Assembly: GCA_016206665.1 (NCBI GenBank)
Contig: JACQRC010000048.1
Span: 1 to 40,052 of the forward strand
DNA length: 40,052 nt
Direction of reading: 5' to 3'
Origin: Candidatus Omnitrophota bacterium
GTDB lineage: Bacteria > Omnitrophota > Gorgyraeia > Aquiviventales > JACQRC01
Shown here: in pieces, positions 10,210 to 19,600 of the stretch
Layout of the letters: the number at the start of each line of letters is the position of its first letter
How positions within the stretch are numbered: position 1 is the stretch's first letter
Notes under the pieces: model-generated
Seen by the model: the letters and a program-made list of their open reading frames with translations, nothing else
What the model was told of the DNA's origin: nothing
Databases searched by the model: none
Translations under genes and position numbers: made by a program

Positions 10210-11379
10210 ATGAACGGTTGGCAGTGGCGAATATCCCTCGGCATCCTGCTGTGGCTGACCGTCGTCCCGACGCTCCCCGCCGACGACGCCTCGAACAAAC
10301 CCAAACCCTCTTGGGCCCTCACTCCCACCGAACTCAATAATCTGGGCGTCACCGCGGCGCAGGCCGGCCGGCTCGAAGAAGCGATCGACCATCTGCGCCA
10401 CGCGGTCCTGCTGGCGCCCACCGACACCACCTTCCGCAAGAACCTCGCCAACATGCTCACCGAACACGCGCTCCAGGCGTACGGCCAGCGCCACGTCGAC
10501 CAGGCGATCGAGCTGTTAGAAGAGGCCGTGACCCATCTTCCCGACCACGGCCCAGCCCTGGCGCGCCTCGGGGATCTCTACTATTTGGAGCGCAGCGACT
10601 TTGACCAGGCCCTGCGCTGTTGGGAGCAGGCCCAGGACCAGGTGCCGGCGGAGCAACGGGAGGCTGTCGCGGAGCGGATCTCGCGCGCCCGGCGCGACCG
10701 AACCATCGAACGGGGCTACGCCAGCCGCAAGACCGACCATTTCGATATTCGCATGCAGGGCCAGGCCGATCCGCAACGCGCGCGGCGCCTGGGGCAGGTG
10801 CTGGAGGAGGAGTATGCCCGCATCGCGAAGAACTTCGGCACGGCACCGCCCATGCTGACCGTCATTGTCTATTCCAGGGGCGACTTCACACGGATCGCCG
10901 ACCGGCGCGACTGGGCGCTGGGGCTCTACGACGGACGCATCCGGGTGCGGGAGGATGAGCTGGACGGGGTGTGGGAACGCATCCTGCTCGCCCATGAGCT
11001 GGGCCACGCCTTCCTCTATCAGGCCTACCGCCGGGGCCTGCCCACCTGGGTGCATGAGGGGTTTGCCCAGGCGATGGAGCCACCCAGGGCGCTGACGCCC
11101 CAGGAACAGGCGCTCAAGGAGGGATTGACCTCGAAGGTGCAGTGGATCCCGCTGGCCTGGGTCGACCGGCGGTTCCAGCAGCCGTCGAATCCCGCCGATG
11201 TGGAGCGGGGCTATGTGGAGTCGCGGATGGTCGTGGAGTTCCTGCTGCGGCGTTACGGCATGGAGCGGTTCCAGGCATTCCTCGCACGGTTGGCCGGCGG
11301 GGAAGCCGTCGAGCTGGCCTTCGACGCGACCTTTGCGCCCTCGCGCTGGTCGCGGGTGGCGCAAGGGGTGCTGGAATAA
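10210..11379 (+). CDS. Exported TPR protein with a gluzincin-like peptidase domain
   Basis: About 389 residues from the ATG at 10210. The upstream frame overlaps trxB and gives a poor N-terminus. A signal peptide is visible (WRISLGILLWLTVVPTLPA), so the protein is probably periplasmic. Residues about 40-160 form TPR-type helical repeats (NLGVTAAQAGRLEEAIDHLRHAV, then ALARLGDLYYLERSDFDQALRCWEQA). The C-terminal half is a peptidase MA-like domain with HELGH at 262-266 and a downstream Glu283 in WVHEGFA, giving the HExxH-x16-E zinc site. The catalytic residues are intact, so proteolysis is plausible, but the substrate is unknown. The gene starts 40 bp after trxB and ends before an AT-rich promoter region. 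Confidence 0.82.
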   Translation: MNGWQWRISLGILLWLTVVPTLPADDASNKPKPSWALTPTELNNLGVTAAQAGRLEEAIDHLRHAVLLAPTDTTFRKNLANMLTEHALQAYGQRHVDQAIELLEEAVTHLPDHGPALARLGDLYYLERSDFDQALRCWEQAQDQVPAEQREAVAERISRARRDRTIERGYASRKTDHFDIRMQGQADPQRARRLGQVLEEEYARIAKNFGTAPPMLTVIVYSRGDFTRIADRRDWALGLYDGRIRVREDELDGVWERILLAHELGHAFLYQAYRRGLPTWVHEGFAQAMEPPRALTPQEQALKEGLTSKVQWIPLAWVDRRFQQPSNPADVERGYVESRMVVEFLLRRYGMERFQAFLARLAGGEAVELAFDATFAPSRWSRVAQGVLE

Positions 11380-11407
11380 AGTCTTGTAATTGTTAAAGGT
11401 ATTTTAC

Positions 11408-11436
11408 TTGACAGGAATCACAGGATTTGCTGTAAT
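11408..11436 (+). promoter_or_regulatory. Promoter with spacer dyad before the merR-exeA-secretin operon
   Basis: A perfect TTGACA (11408-11413) and TGTAAT (11431-11436) are separated by 17 bp in a noticeably AT-rich gap of 68 bp. An imperfect dyad, ACAGnAA (11411-11417) and TTnCTGT (11427-11433), is centred at 11422 inside the spacer. That is the position where MerR-family regulators bind their own promoters. The first gene downstream encodes a small MerR-type DNA-binding protein, so autoregulation is a reasonable inference. Confidence 0.65.
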
Positions 11437-11447
11437 TATTGTCACTT

Positions 11448-11684
11448 ATGCCGGTCGCACATGCCGCGAACTCCATGATTTCCGCCCATGAGATTGTCGA
11501 ACGGTACGACCTGTCGTACCAGACGCTCAATTACTATACCGCCTTGGGGCTGTTGCAGGTCGCCCGGCGGGAGGGGAACCAGCGCCTGTACCGCAAGGCC
11601 GAGGTGCGCCGCCGTCTGAAAGCCATCGGTCGGCTGAAGGACGAAGGCTATCCCTTGCGGCTGATCCGCCAGAAGATCAGATGA
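11448..11684 (+). CDS. Minimal MerR-family DNA-binding protein
   Basis: About 78 residues, consisting of little more than a winged helix-turn-helix. The MerR pattern runs from ISAHEIVERYDLSYQTLNYYTALGLL through the wing (REGNQRLYRKAEVRRRL) to a second helical pair (LKDEGYPLRLIRQKI). There is no long dimerisation helix and no effector domain, unlike full MerR proteins of 120-270 residues. The start is uncertain: ATG 11448 lies only about 5 nt after the expected transcription start, ATG 11475 has no Shine-Dalgarno, and a TTG at 11439 opens the frame. The stop overlaps the next gene's ATG (ATGA at 11681). As first gene of the operon it probably controls the secretion genes that follow. Confidence 0.8.
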   Translation: MPVAHAANSMISAHEIVERYDLSYQTLNYYTALGLLQVARREGNQRLYRKAEVRRRLKAIGRLKDEGYPLRLIRQKIR

Positions 11685-12550
11685 GCTACTATCGGATTTT
11701 GGGCCTGGAGCAGGAGCCGTTCTCCACCAGCCCTGACCCCGCCTTCTTCTATCAATCCCGCCGGCACCGCGCGGTGCTGGCGAACTTGATGATCGAGTTC
11801 CGCCTCAAGCGGGGCCTCTCCGTTGTCCTCGGCGACGTGGGCACCGGCAAGACGACCCTCGGCCGCAAGCTGATCCAGATGCTCCGCGAGCGCGAGGGTT
11901 TCGTCTTTCACCTGGTCCTCGACCCCACCTTTCCCTCTGAGGACCTGTTCTTCGACGCCCTCATCCGCACCCTCGGCATCGAGCATGACACCGGCGCGAA
12001 GACCGTTGTCGATTACCGGGAACTGTTAGAGCGGTTCCTCTTCCGCAAGGGTCTGGAAGAGATGAAGACGGTCGTGCTCCTCATCGATGAGGCGCACAAG
12101 TTGAACGGCCTCTCCCTCGAAGCGCTGCGCATTCTGCTCAACTACGAAACCAACGATGCCAAGCTGCTGCAGCTCGTGCTGTTGGGCCAGATGGAGTTGT
12201 TGCCGCTCCTGATGAAGATGCCCAACCTGACCGACCGGATCAGCTCGAAATCGACGCTTGAGCCACTCGATCTGGACGAGACGCGGGAGATGATTCTCTT
12301 TCGGCTGCAGGAGGCCGGCTACCGGTCGCGGCTGCCGCTGTTTCTCGACGAGGCCGTGGAGGAGATTTACCATTGCACCGAGGGCTATCCCCGGCGGATC
12401 GCGATGCTCTGCCATCGGGCGCTGCGGCAGTTGGTCATGCAGAGCGGGCGGTCGGTGAACCGCGCCCTGGTGGATGAGTTGATTCAACAGGAGATCGAGG
12501 CAGGATGGTCGCCGAGCCGGGCACTCCAGAAGAGCGGCTTCTCCGGATGA
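11681..12550 (+). CDS. ExeA/GspA-type AAA ATPase
   Basis: The 289-residue protein begins with the family opening YYRILGLEQEPFSTSPDPAFFY, then Walker A GDVGTGKTT (residues 51-59), Walker B VVLLIDEA (131-138) and a winged C-terminal region (EGYPRRIAMLCHRAL). ExeA in Aeromonas, with ExeB, helps assemble or place the secretin in the cell wall. Many ExeA proteins carry a C-terminal transmembrane and peptidoglycan-binding part. This one ends after the ATPase module, so it is cytoplasmic by itself, and the next gene may supply the membrane part. It overlaps the MerR gene by 4 bp. Confidence 0.88.
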   Translation: MSYYRILGLEQEPFSTSPDPAFFYQSRRHRAVLANLMIEFRLKRGLSVVLGDVGTGKTTLGRKLIQMLREREGFVFHLVLDPTFPSEDLFFDALIRTLGIEHDTGAKTVVDYRELLERFLFRKGLEEMKTVVLLIDEAHKLNGLSLEALRILLNYETNDAKLLQLVLLGQMELLPLLMKMPNLTDRISSKSTLEPLDLDETREMILFRLQEAGYRSRLPLFLDEAVEEIYHCTEGYPRRIAMLCHRALRQLVMQSGRSVNRALVDELIQQEIEAGWSPSRALQKSGFSG

Positions 12551-13173
12551 TCGAAGGGCCGCAAGGCCCTGCGACCGGCAAGCCGGCAGCGCCACCACGC
12601 GCCTCAGGTCTGGCCTGGATCCAGGAGCGGTGGCGTCGGCTGTCGCCGCTGCGCTTTCAGCGCCTCGCACCGGCTTACGGCGGCAAACCGCAGACCGATG
12701 CGCTGTTAGGCAATCTGCGCCTCGCCAACCGGCTGCTGGTGCTCCTGCTGGCGGGCTTGGGTGTCTATCTCGTCATGGCGGTGTTAGTGATGACACCGAA
12801 ACCTAAACAGTGGACGGCCACGACGAGCCAGGGCGGCGTGATCGCCGCCGCGCCGGGCAGCGCCGCCTTGAAACCGCTCGCCTATTATGTGGGGCTGATT
12901 CAGAGCCGCAACCCCTTCACCGGCGGTGCCGAGGCCGTGGCCCCCCAGATGGTGACCGAGTCGATCCGGCAGAAATTGGAGAAGATGGTCGCGAGCCTGA
13001 AAGTCGTGGGCATCTCGCCCGGGGCCAAGCCCGAAGCGCTGCTGGAGGATGACGAGGCGCAGCGCACCTACTTTGTGAAGGTGGGGGACGACATTCATGG
13101 CGTGAAGGTGAAGCAGATCACGACCGAGGGTGTCACCGTGACCTATGAAGGCGAAGAGCTGGTGCTGCGGTAG
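12505..13173 (+). CDS. GspC/PilP-like single-pass inner-membrane protein
   Basis: 222 residues from the ATG at 12505 (GAGG at 12497-12500). The ATG at 12547 overlaps the ExeA stop as ATGA and is an equally good start, as 4-bp overlaps recur in this operon. A cytoplasmic Pro/Arg-rich section is followed by one transmembrane segment (about residues 77-95, LLVLLLAGLGVYLVMAVLVM). The periplasmic part includes YYVGLIQSRNPFTGG and a small beta-domain at the C-terminus (about 160-222) with LKVVGISPG, DEAQRTYFVKVGDDIHGVKV and VTVTYEGEELVLR. That layout matches the GspC homology region or PilP, which link the inner-membrane platform to the secretin. The gene lies directly before the secretin gene, which supports this. 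Confidence 0.72.
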   Translation: MVAEPGTPEERLLRMIEGPQGPATGKPAAPPRASGLAWIQERWRRLSPLRFQRLAPAYGGKPQTDALLGNLRLANRLLVLLLAGLGVYLVMAVLVMTPKPKQWTATTSQGGVIAAAPGSAALKPLAYYVGLIQSRNPFTGGAEAVAPQMVTESIRQKLEKMVASLKVVGISPGAKPEALLEDDEAQRTYFVKVGDDIHGVKVKQITTEGVTVTYEGEELVLR

Positions 13174-13174
13174 G

Positions 13175-14893
13175 ATGAGGATCGGCGCCGTCCGCCCGTC
13201 GCTCCTGCTCGCCTGCGGGCTGCTCGCGTTAAGCGCTCCGCTCGCCGCCGGGGACGAACCGGCAGAGCGCACCGAGCTGGCCGCCGTCCCTGCGTCGGCG
13301 GAGCCGGCCGCAGCACCGGTCCTGCTGGGGCTCAATGAGAAGATTTCGCTGGACCTGCGTTCGACGGAGGTGACCGATGCCCTCAAGTTTTTGGCGATGA
13401 AGGGCGGCTTGAACATGGCCGTCAGCAAGACGGTGAGCGGCCGCGTCAACCTCTTCCTCACCGATGTGCCGATCCGCGACGTGTTCGACATCATCCTGCT
13501 CAGCAATGAGCTCGCCTACGAGAAGCGGGGCGACGTCTACAACATCATGACCGAGGCGGAATACAAGGCGCTCTACGGCCGCCGGTTTGCGGAGACCCGG
13601 CAGGTCGAGACCTTCCGGCTGCAGTACGCGATTCCCGAGCAGGCCTTCAATCTGCTGGACACGTTGAAGAGCGAGATCGGGCGGATCCTCGTCGACGACA
13701 ACTCGGGCACGGTGCTCGTCATCGACACGCCGGAGCGGCTCGCACAGATGCGGGAGTCGCTGGCCACCCTGGAGCGTGGCTCGGCCATCAAGGTGGTGGA
13801 TCTGAAGTACGCCAAGGCCAAGGATGTGGAGGAGCGGCTCAAGGATGAGCTCGAAACCAAGAAGTTAGGCGTCATCAAGTCCGACGAGCGCTCCAACCAG
13901 GTGATCGTGCGCGCCCTGCCCAGCCGGTTGGCGGAAATCGAGCAGCTCATCCAGGCGCTGGACCGGCCCACACGCGAAGTGCTCATCGACGCCAAGATCA
14001 TCAAGGTGACCCTCGACGATGAGTTCGATTCCGGCATCGATTGGGAGTCGGTCTTTGCCAAGACGCTGTTTCACGGCCTCGATCCGGCGAGCCATGACTT
14101 CCGGCGCAGCACGACCGGCACCGCGCCCTCCGAGACCGTGGCGGTCAAGCGCATGACGGTGCCGTTTCTCGCCGGCATCAAGGGCAACCCCGTTCCCAGC
14201 CAGAAGCTGGTCTTCACGACCATCGACCGGACCGGCTACAAGCTGTTCGAATACTTGAAGACCCTCGGCCAGACGAAGATCATCTCGAACCCGCGCCTCA
14301 TGGTGACGGAGAACCAGGAGGCGCGCATCCACGTCGGCACCCGGGAGGCCTACGTGACCACCACCACGACGACGGGCCAAACCACCTCCACGACCGCCGA
14401 AGAGGTCCAGTTCATCGACGTGGGTATCCAGCTGCTCGTGACCCCGACCATCAACACCGATGGCTACGTGACGATGAAGATCAAACCGGAGGTGAGCAGC
14501 GTCGTGAGCACCCTGACGACGCCCACCAACAACAAGATTCCCATCGTGGACACCTCCACCGCGGAGACGCGGGTGATGGTCAAATCCGGCTCCACGGTCA
14601 TCATCGGCGGCTTGCGCAAGGAAGAGAAGAAGACGACCGACAAGAAACTGCCCATCCTTGGAGACATTCCGCTGTTGGGCCGAACCCTGTTTGGCAACCG
14701 CGCGCAGGACAATCAAATTCAGGAGATGGTCGTCCTGATCACGCCGCACATCATGGGCGGGGAAGCCCTGGTGACCGGCGATGAGCTGGAGATCGGCGGG
14801 AAGTTCCAGTCGTTCCATGACTATCCGCCGCTTGCGGGCGGCGAGGCACCGGCCACGCTGGAAATGCCAGAGGCCGTGGAGACGGCGCCATGA
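13175..14893 (+). CDS. Secretin (GspD/PilQ-type outer-membrane channel)
   Basis: About 572 residues from the ATG at 13175, one base after the previous stop. The longer frame from 13145 would bury the signal peptide. The N-terminus is a Sec signal (SLLLACGLLALSAPLAAG). An LLAC in its middle is a poor lipobox. Next come an STN-like N0 domain (ISLDLRSTEVTDALKFLAMKGG), two N-type subdomains (SGTVLVIDTPERLAQM and SNQVIVRALPSRLAEIEQLI), and the secretin barrel (LVTPTINTDGYVTMKIKPEVSS, then IPLLGRTLFGNRAQDNQIQEMVVLITPHI). A Thr-rich stretch (TTTTTTGQTTSTTAEE) lies where the gate region is expected. No AMIN domain is present, which argues against classical PilQ. It forms the outer-membrane pore of this secretion or pilus system. 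Confidence 0.92.
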   Translation: MRIGAVRPSLLLACGLLALSAPLAAGDEPAERTELAAVPASAEPAAAPVLLGLNEKISLDLRSTEVTDALKFLAMKGGLNMAVSKTVSGRVNLFLTDVPIRDVFDIILLSNELAYEKRGDVYNIMTEAEYKALYGRRFAETRQVETFRLQYAIPEQAFNLLDTLKSEIGRILVDDNSGTVLVIDTPERLAQMRESLATLERGSAIKVVDLKYAKAKDVEERLKDELETKKLGVIKSDERSNQVIVRALPSRLAEIEQLIQALDRPTREVLIDAKIIKVTLDDEFDSGIDWESVFAKTLFHGLDPASHDFRRSTTGTAPSETVAVKRMTVPFLAGIKGNPVPSQKLVFTTIDRTGYKLFEYLKTLGQTKIISNPRLMVTENQEARIHVGTREAYVTTTTTTGQTTSTTAEEVQFIDVGIQLLVTPTINTDGYVTMKIKPEVSSVVSTLTTPTNNKIPIVDTSTAETRVMVKSGSTVIIGGLRKEEKKTTDKKLPILGDIPLLGRTLFGNRAQDNQIQEMVVLITPHIMGGEALVTGDELEIGGKFQSFHDYPPLAGGEAPATLEMPEAVETAP

Positions 14894-16032
14894 CGCCGGA
14901 TGAGATGAGCGCACCCGATCCGGCGCCACGCCGCCCGGCGGCGGGCCTGTGGTGGTCATGGCTCGTCGGCATGCTGGTGGTCGCAGGTGTTGCGGGAGCG
15001 GGCTGGGCGTGGTTCCGGGTGAGCCGGTATGTGGCCTCGGCCCGCGCCCGCGAGGCGGTTGCCAGGGCGAGCCTGCGTGACCTGCAGCAGCGCAGCCAGG
15101 CGTTGCAAGGGCAACAGGAGTCCCTGCAAACGCAGAACAAAGAGCTGCAGGTCCACCTGGAGATGCTGAACAGCCAAGAAAACAAGATGGAAGAGGATTA
15201 CGCGGCTTTGGAGACGACCCGCCAGGCACTCGCCCAGGAACGGGATCACCTGCTCGAGCAGATCAAGCAGCGCCAGGCCGACCAGCAAGTGCTCGCCGAG
15301 GAGCGCGACAAACTGGAGAAGGTGCTGCAGGCCACGACGCAGGCGAGTCGGGAGCTGCGGGAGCAGGTCGAGCCGCTCCAGCAGGAGCTGGCCCAATTGA
15401 AGAGCTCACAGGAGCAGGCGGTCGCCGAGCGCAACACACTCGAGCAGGAGGTCGTGGCGCTGCAGAAAGGCACGCGGGAAAAGGATCTGCGCAAGCAGGT
15501 GGACAGCCAGCGGCGCGAGCTGGTGGCGGTGGGGCGTGCCCTGCAGGCGAGCCGCAGCGAGGCCAAGGAGGCCACCGAGCGCGCCGCGCGCGTGCAGGCC
15601 GACCTGAATGCCACACAGCAGCAGTACGAAGAGTTGAAGAACCGCCACGCGGAGATCATGTCCAGAAACCTGGTGCTCAAGTCGGAGGCCGCCAAGGTGC
15701 CGCGGGACATCAACCGCCTGGCGCGCCAGCACGAGCAGCTGCGCAAGGAAACCTCGTCCATGCACTACAATCTGGGGCTGATGTTCACGCGGAACAAGCA
15801 GTGGGCCCGCGCCGAGAAGGAGTTCCGGAAAGTGCTGGAGCTCAGCCCCGACGAAGCGGATGCCTACTATAATCTCGGCGTCATCTACGCGGAGCACTTG
15901 ACGAACCGCGACAAGGCGCTGACACACTTTCGGAAGTACCTGGATCTGAAGCCGCATGCCCAGGACGCCAACTGGGTGCGGAGTTACATCGCCACCTGGC
16001 AGGCATGGGATGGGAAGGAGCGCCTGGAATGA
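14890..16032 (+). CDS. Membrane-anchored coiled-coil protein with C-terminal TPRs
   Basis: The 380-residue product starts in a 4-bp overlap with the secretin (ATGA) and has GGAGA at 14878-14882. A short cytoplasmic tail precedes one transmembrane segment (about residues 22-42, WWSWLVGMLVVAGVAGAGWAW). A long coiled coil follows (about 50-285), rich in Gln, Glu, Leu and Arg with heptad character. The last 90 residues are two TPR motifs (MHYNLGLMFTRNKQWARAEKEF and AYYNLGVIYAEH). It is predicted to reach from the inner membrane into the periplasm and could act as an assembly factor for the secretin, as TPR proteins of the PilF type do. That role is inferred from position and architecture only. 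Confidence 0.75.
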   Translation: MTPDEMSAPDPAPRRPAAGLWWSWLVGMLVVAGVAGAGWAWFRVSRYVASARAREAVARASLRDLQQRSQALQGQQESLQTQNKELQVHLEMLNSQENKMEEDYAALETTRQALAQERDHLLEQIKQRQADQQVLAEERDKLEKVLQATTQASRELREQVEPLQQELAQLKSSQEQAVAERNTLEQEVVALQKGTREKDLRKQVDSQRRELVAVGRALQASRSEAKEATERAARVQADLNATQQQYEELKNRHAEIMSRNLVLKSEAAKVPRDINRLARQHEQLRKETSSMHYNLGLMFTRNKQWARAEKEFRKVLELSPDEADAYYNLGVIYAEHLTNRDKALTHFRKYLDLKPHAQDANWVRSYIATWQAWDGKERLE

Positions 16033-16622
16033 GAGCAAGGATGCGACGGGGTGTGCGTGTGGTGTTAGGGGCTGGTGTGATGATCGTGCTGGGGGTTTCC
16101 GGGCTGTCGGCCTGGGAAGCAGACCCGCGGGCCTTCGTCCAGCTGGCCAAGAAGGCGAAGGCCGAGAAGCCCTCCAAGTCTTCAGCATCGACCGTCGACC
16201 CGAAGACCTATTGGAATGATACCACGTGGGCGGTTGACTGGACCCCCATCTCCGGGCCGAAAGGCAAGGCCTCGCCCATCAAGGACATCGTGTCTTTTGA
16301 GCAGGGCAGGGTGACCTCCAAGCATCTGTCCGCCAAGGGCTACCCCACCACCAATTTTTCAGCGCGCATCGGCGACGACGGTGTCCCCATCTGGGAGACG
16401 ATGCAGACCAACGAGAACCAGGATGTCGTCTTCTGGCGTGGCGAGCTGCACGGCGAGGCCCTGCGCGGCATCGTCAGCCAAAAGCCGGTCAAGGGCGCGA
16501 GCGAGGACTATGCCCTCGCCGGCCAGCGGGTCGCGAACCCGCCCAAGACGGCGCCATCAGCCGCGGCACCGGCCACCAAGGCCACCGCTTCGACGACCGC
16601 CGCATCGTCATCGCACAAGTAA
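16029..16622 (+). CDS. Exported protein of unknown function
   Basis: About 197 residues from the ATG at 16029, which overlaps the previous stop by 4 bp and has AAGGAG at 16015-16020. An ATG at 16041 is possible. The N-terminus is a signal peptide (VVLGAGVMIVLGVSGLSA). The mature part has a Lys-rich helix, a central domain (about residues 60-150) with WAVDWTPISGPKG, IVSFEQGRVTSKHLSAKGYP and VVFWRGELHGEALRGIVSQKP, and an Ala/Thr/Ser-rich low-complexity tail. The alternating strand pattern suggests a beta-barrel or beta-sandwich. I do not recognise a family. It sits in the secretin operon, so a periplasmic accessory role is likely. Confidence 0.65.
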   Translation: MRARMRRGVRVVLGAGVMIVLGVSGLSAWEADPRAFVQLAKKAKAEKPSKSSASTVDPKTYWNDTTWAVDWTPISGPKGKASPIKDIVSFEQGRVTSKHLSAKGYPTTNFSARIGDDGVPIWETMQTNENQDVVFWRGELHGEALRGIVSQKPVKGASEDYALAGQRVANPPKTAPSAAAPATKATASTTAASSSHK

Positions 16623-16658
16623 CACGGAGACGGTCCACGCCATGAACGAGGGTCGGGT

Positions 16659-19600
16659 ATGAGACGCCACCGCGGGAAAGCGCTCGCCGTATGGGCCGGC
16701 GGTCTGCTGTGTCTGCTCAGCTGGGCGGCCCCTTCCGTGGCCTGGGCTGGGAAGGCGCAGTCATCACGCCAACAGAGTCTCGAGCAGGCGATCGCACAGG
16801 CCCACCAGAAACTGGACGCCATGGCCGCCACGTCAGGGGAGACGGCGCTCGCTGATCCGCCGTACGATCCCGCGTTGCCATCGGCGACGAGCGCCGTCGA
16901 CACGACCGGGCTGCTCTCCTCAGGGATGGCGCAGGAGCTGCGCCGCGCCCAGCAGGCCCTGGCCACCGCGCAACTGGAAGTGACCACGCTGCGCCGCGAC
17001 CGCCAATTCCACCGCGAGCGCTCGGCCAAATTCGAAGTCCAGGTGCGCGCGCTCCAGCAGGAGAACCGCCGTCTGGCAGCCCAGCTCAGGGGTCCGCCCC
17101 AGGCGGTCCAGGCCGGCCCCGCCGAGTCCGTCGCTGCCGGGACGGCCGGCGCCGAGCTGGAAACCCGGCTCTCGGAACTGCAGGCGGAGCTGGCCCGGCG
17201 GACGCAGGAGCTCGAGGACGCCCAGCAGCAGCAGAAGGAGCTTGCGCATCAACTGCAGCAACTTCCACCGCGGCCGGTCAATGCGGACATCCGAGCGGCC
17301 GAACTGGAACAAGCCCTGCGCGATGCCCGGCAGGAAGCCCGCAATCTCGAGAGCCAGCTCGCCGAGGTGCGCCGGCGGAACAGCCAACTCGAAATCCAGC
17401 TGGCGAATGCCGGCCAGGAAAAAGGCAGCGTGAAGGCCGAGTTCACGAGGTTGCAGCAGGATCGCACCGATCTCGAGCAGGAGCTGCGCCGCGTCCAGCA
17501 GGAGATCCGCACGACGCAACTGGAATTGACCAACCTGCGGCGTGACGCCGATGACCGCCGTCTCCAAGCCACGAATCTGGAACAGCAGGTGAAGAGCGGC
17601 CAGACCACGGAGCGTGATCTGCGCAACCAACTGAATGAGCTGCGGCAGACCCACCGCGCGTTGGAAACGGAGCGCGACCGGCTGACCCACGACCTGACGC
17701 AGACCGGCGAACGGCTCAGGCAGAGCCAGGAGACGGCGGCCGGCCTGGAAGCCCAGCTGGCCAACGCCGAGCGCAGCCGCCAGGCCCTGCACACGGAATC
17801 ATCGGAGGGGGAGAAGAGCCGCGCACAGGTGGAGCAGGAGCTGCGCCGCACCCAGCAGGCGCTGGATGATGTGGAGCGCAAGCGCGACGCTGTCCAGAAG
17901 GATCTCGAGTATGAGCAGGATCGCGTCGCCACGCTGATGGAACAGGGCCAGCGGCTGGAGAATGAGCAGCGCAGTCTCACCGCCCAACTGTCGGATCTGC
18001 GCCGCGCCAACACGCAGCTGGCCGGGTTGCGCGACCAGCAGGAACGGAAGATGGCCGAGGATGAGGCGCGGCTGAAAGAGGTGCGCGACGCGCTCGAGAC
18101 GGCCAAACGGGAGGCGGCGGACGCGGTCGCGCAACTCCAGGCCCGGCTGCGCGAGAGTCACAAGGACAACCAGATGTTCCAGGCGCAGCTCTCCGGTGCC
18201 CAGCAGACGACCATGCGGCTGGAGGATGAGCTGCGCGCCAGTCAACAGACCCTCGGCGAGGCCAAGACGCAGCTCTCCAATCAGGAGGAGAAGGCGCAGG
18301 CCACCCAGGCCGCGCTGCAGGCCGAGCTGTCCAAGTTCCAGCAGGAGAATCGTGACCTGCGGGGGGCCTTAAGCGAGCAGCGCCGGATCAATGTATTAAT
18401 GGAAGGGGAGCTCGCCGAGACCAAGAAGAAGCGGGATGCCCTGCAGAGCGATTTCCTGGATGTCCAGCAGAGCCTCGCCCAGACGAAGAAGGATTTCCTG
18501 AAGACCCAGGATTTGCTCGCGGAGACCGAGCGGCAGCTCTCGACCGCGCGGAAGGACGCCGAGCACGGCCAGGCGCAGCTGGCGGATCTGGACGTGCGCT
18601 TCAAGACCCTGCAGCAGGAGAACCGTGACCTGCGCAATCAGGTGGTCGATCTGCGCCGGTCGTCGGGTCAGTTGGAAGGGGAACGGGACCAGCTCCAGGC
18701 CCAGCTGACGCAGCGTGATGCGGCCTTGCAGCAGACCCGCAAGGAGTTCGAGACCTTTCAGCAGCAGACCAAAGCACATGCCGACCAACTGGAAACCCAG
18801 TTTGCCGAGACCAAGAGCACGCTGCTCAGCATGGAAGAAACACTGAAACAGACCCAGCAGGCCTTCGAGTCGGCGAAGCAGGAGGCCGGCCAAACGGCGG
18901 TCAGACTCGAGGCTGAACTGACGGAGGCCCAGGCGAAGGCCCAGGCCGCCGGCAACGCATTAAATGAAGCGAAGCAGGCGAAGGCGGATGCCGAGTTCGA
19001 ACTGCGTCAGACACGCCAGCTGCTCGCGGACACCAAGGCCCAATTGGCGAAGGAGCAGGAATACGGCGCTGGACAAATTGAGGCGCTGAATGACCAGGTC
19101 AAACGGCTCACCCAGGAGAGCCGGGAGCTGCGGACCCAACTCTCTGATTTGCGCAAGGTCAATGCCCAGGTGGAGGGCCAGCTGACCGACGCGCAGGCCA
19201 CCATCGCGGAGCGCAACAAGGAGCTGGCGCGGCGCGTCGAGGATTTCACGCAGAGCCAGGGGGCGCTGTCGAAGGTGCATGAGGAGGCGACCGCGGCCCA
19301 GGAGGCGCTGTTCCAGTCTCAGAGGGGCAAGGAGCGGGTCAATGAAGAGTTGCAGGCGATGCACAATCAGATCCGCCAGCTGAGCGAGCAGTTGGCGACC
19401 CTGCAGGGTGACAAGGGACAGCTCCAAGTGACCTTGAGCGAGCGGGAGCGCACGATCGGCCGGTTGCAGGCCGAGCTGACCCGTCTCAACAGCGAGCTGA
19501 CCACGACCCACACGACCTCCAATGAACGCGAGCAACAGCTCTCCGCCGACCGCGAAGGATATAAGATGCAGTTGGACCGGCTGCAGCGCGAGTTGGAAAA

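Noticed and set aside
13865..15229. A 454-codon minus-strand open frame across the secretin and coiled-coil genes
   Set aside because: It is a GC-rich shadow of two well-supported + strand genes, with a low-complexity His/Arg/Gly-rich product.
16642..16662. A six-codon frame (MNEGRV) overlapping the start of the 1179-aa coiled-coil gene
   Set aside because: It contains the gene's own Shine-Dalgarno and has no ribosome site of its own, so it is likely accidental.
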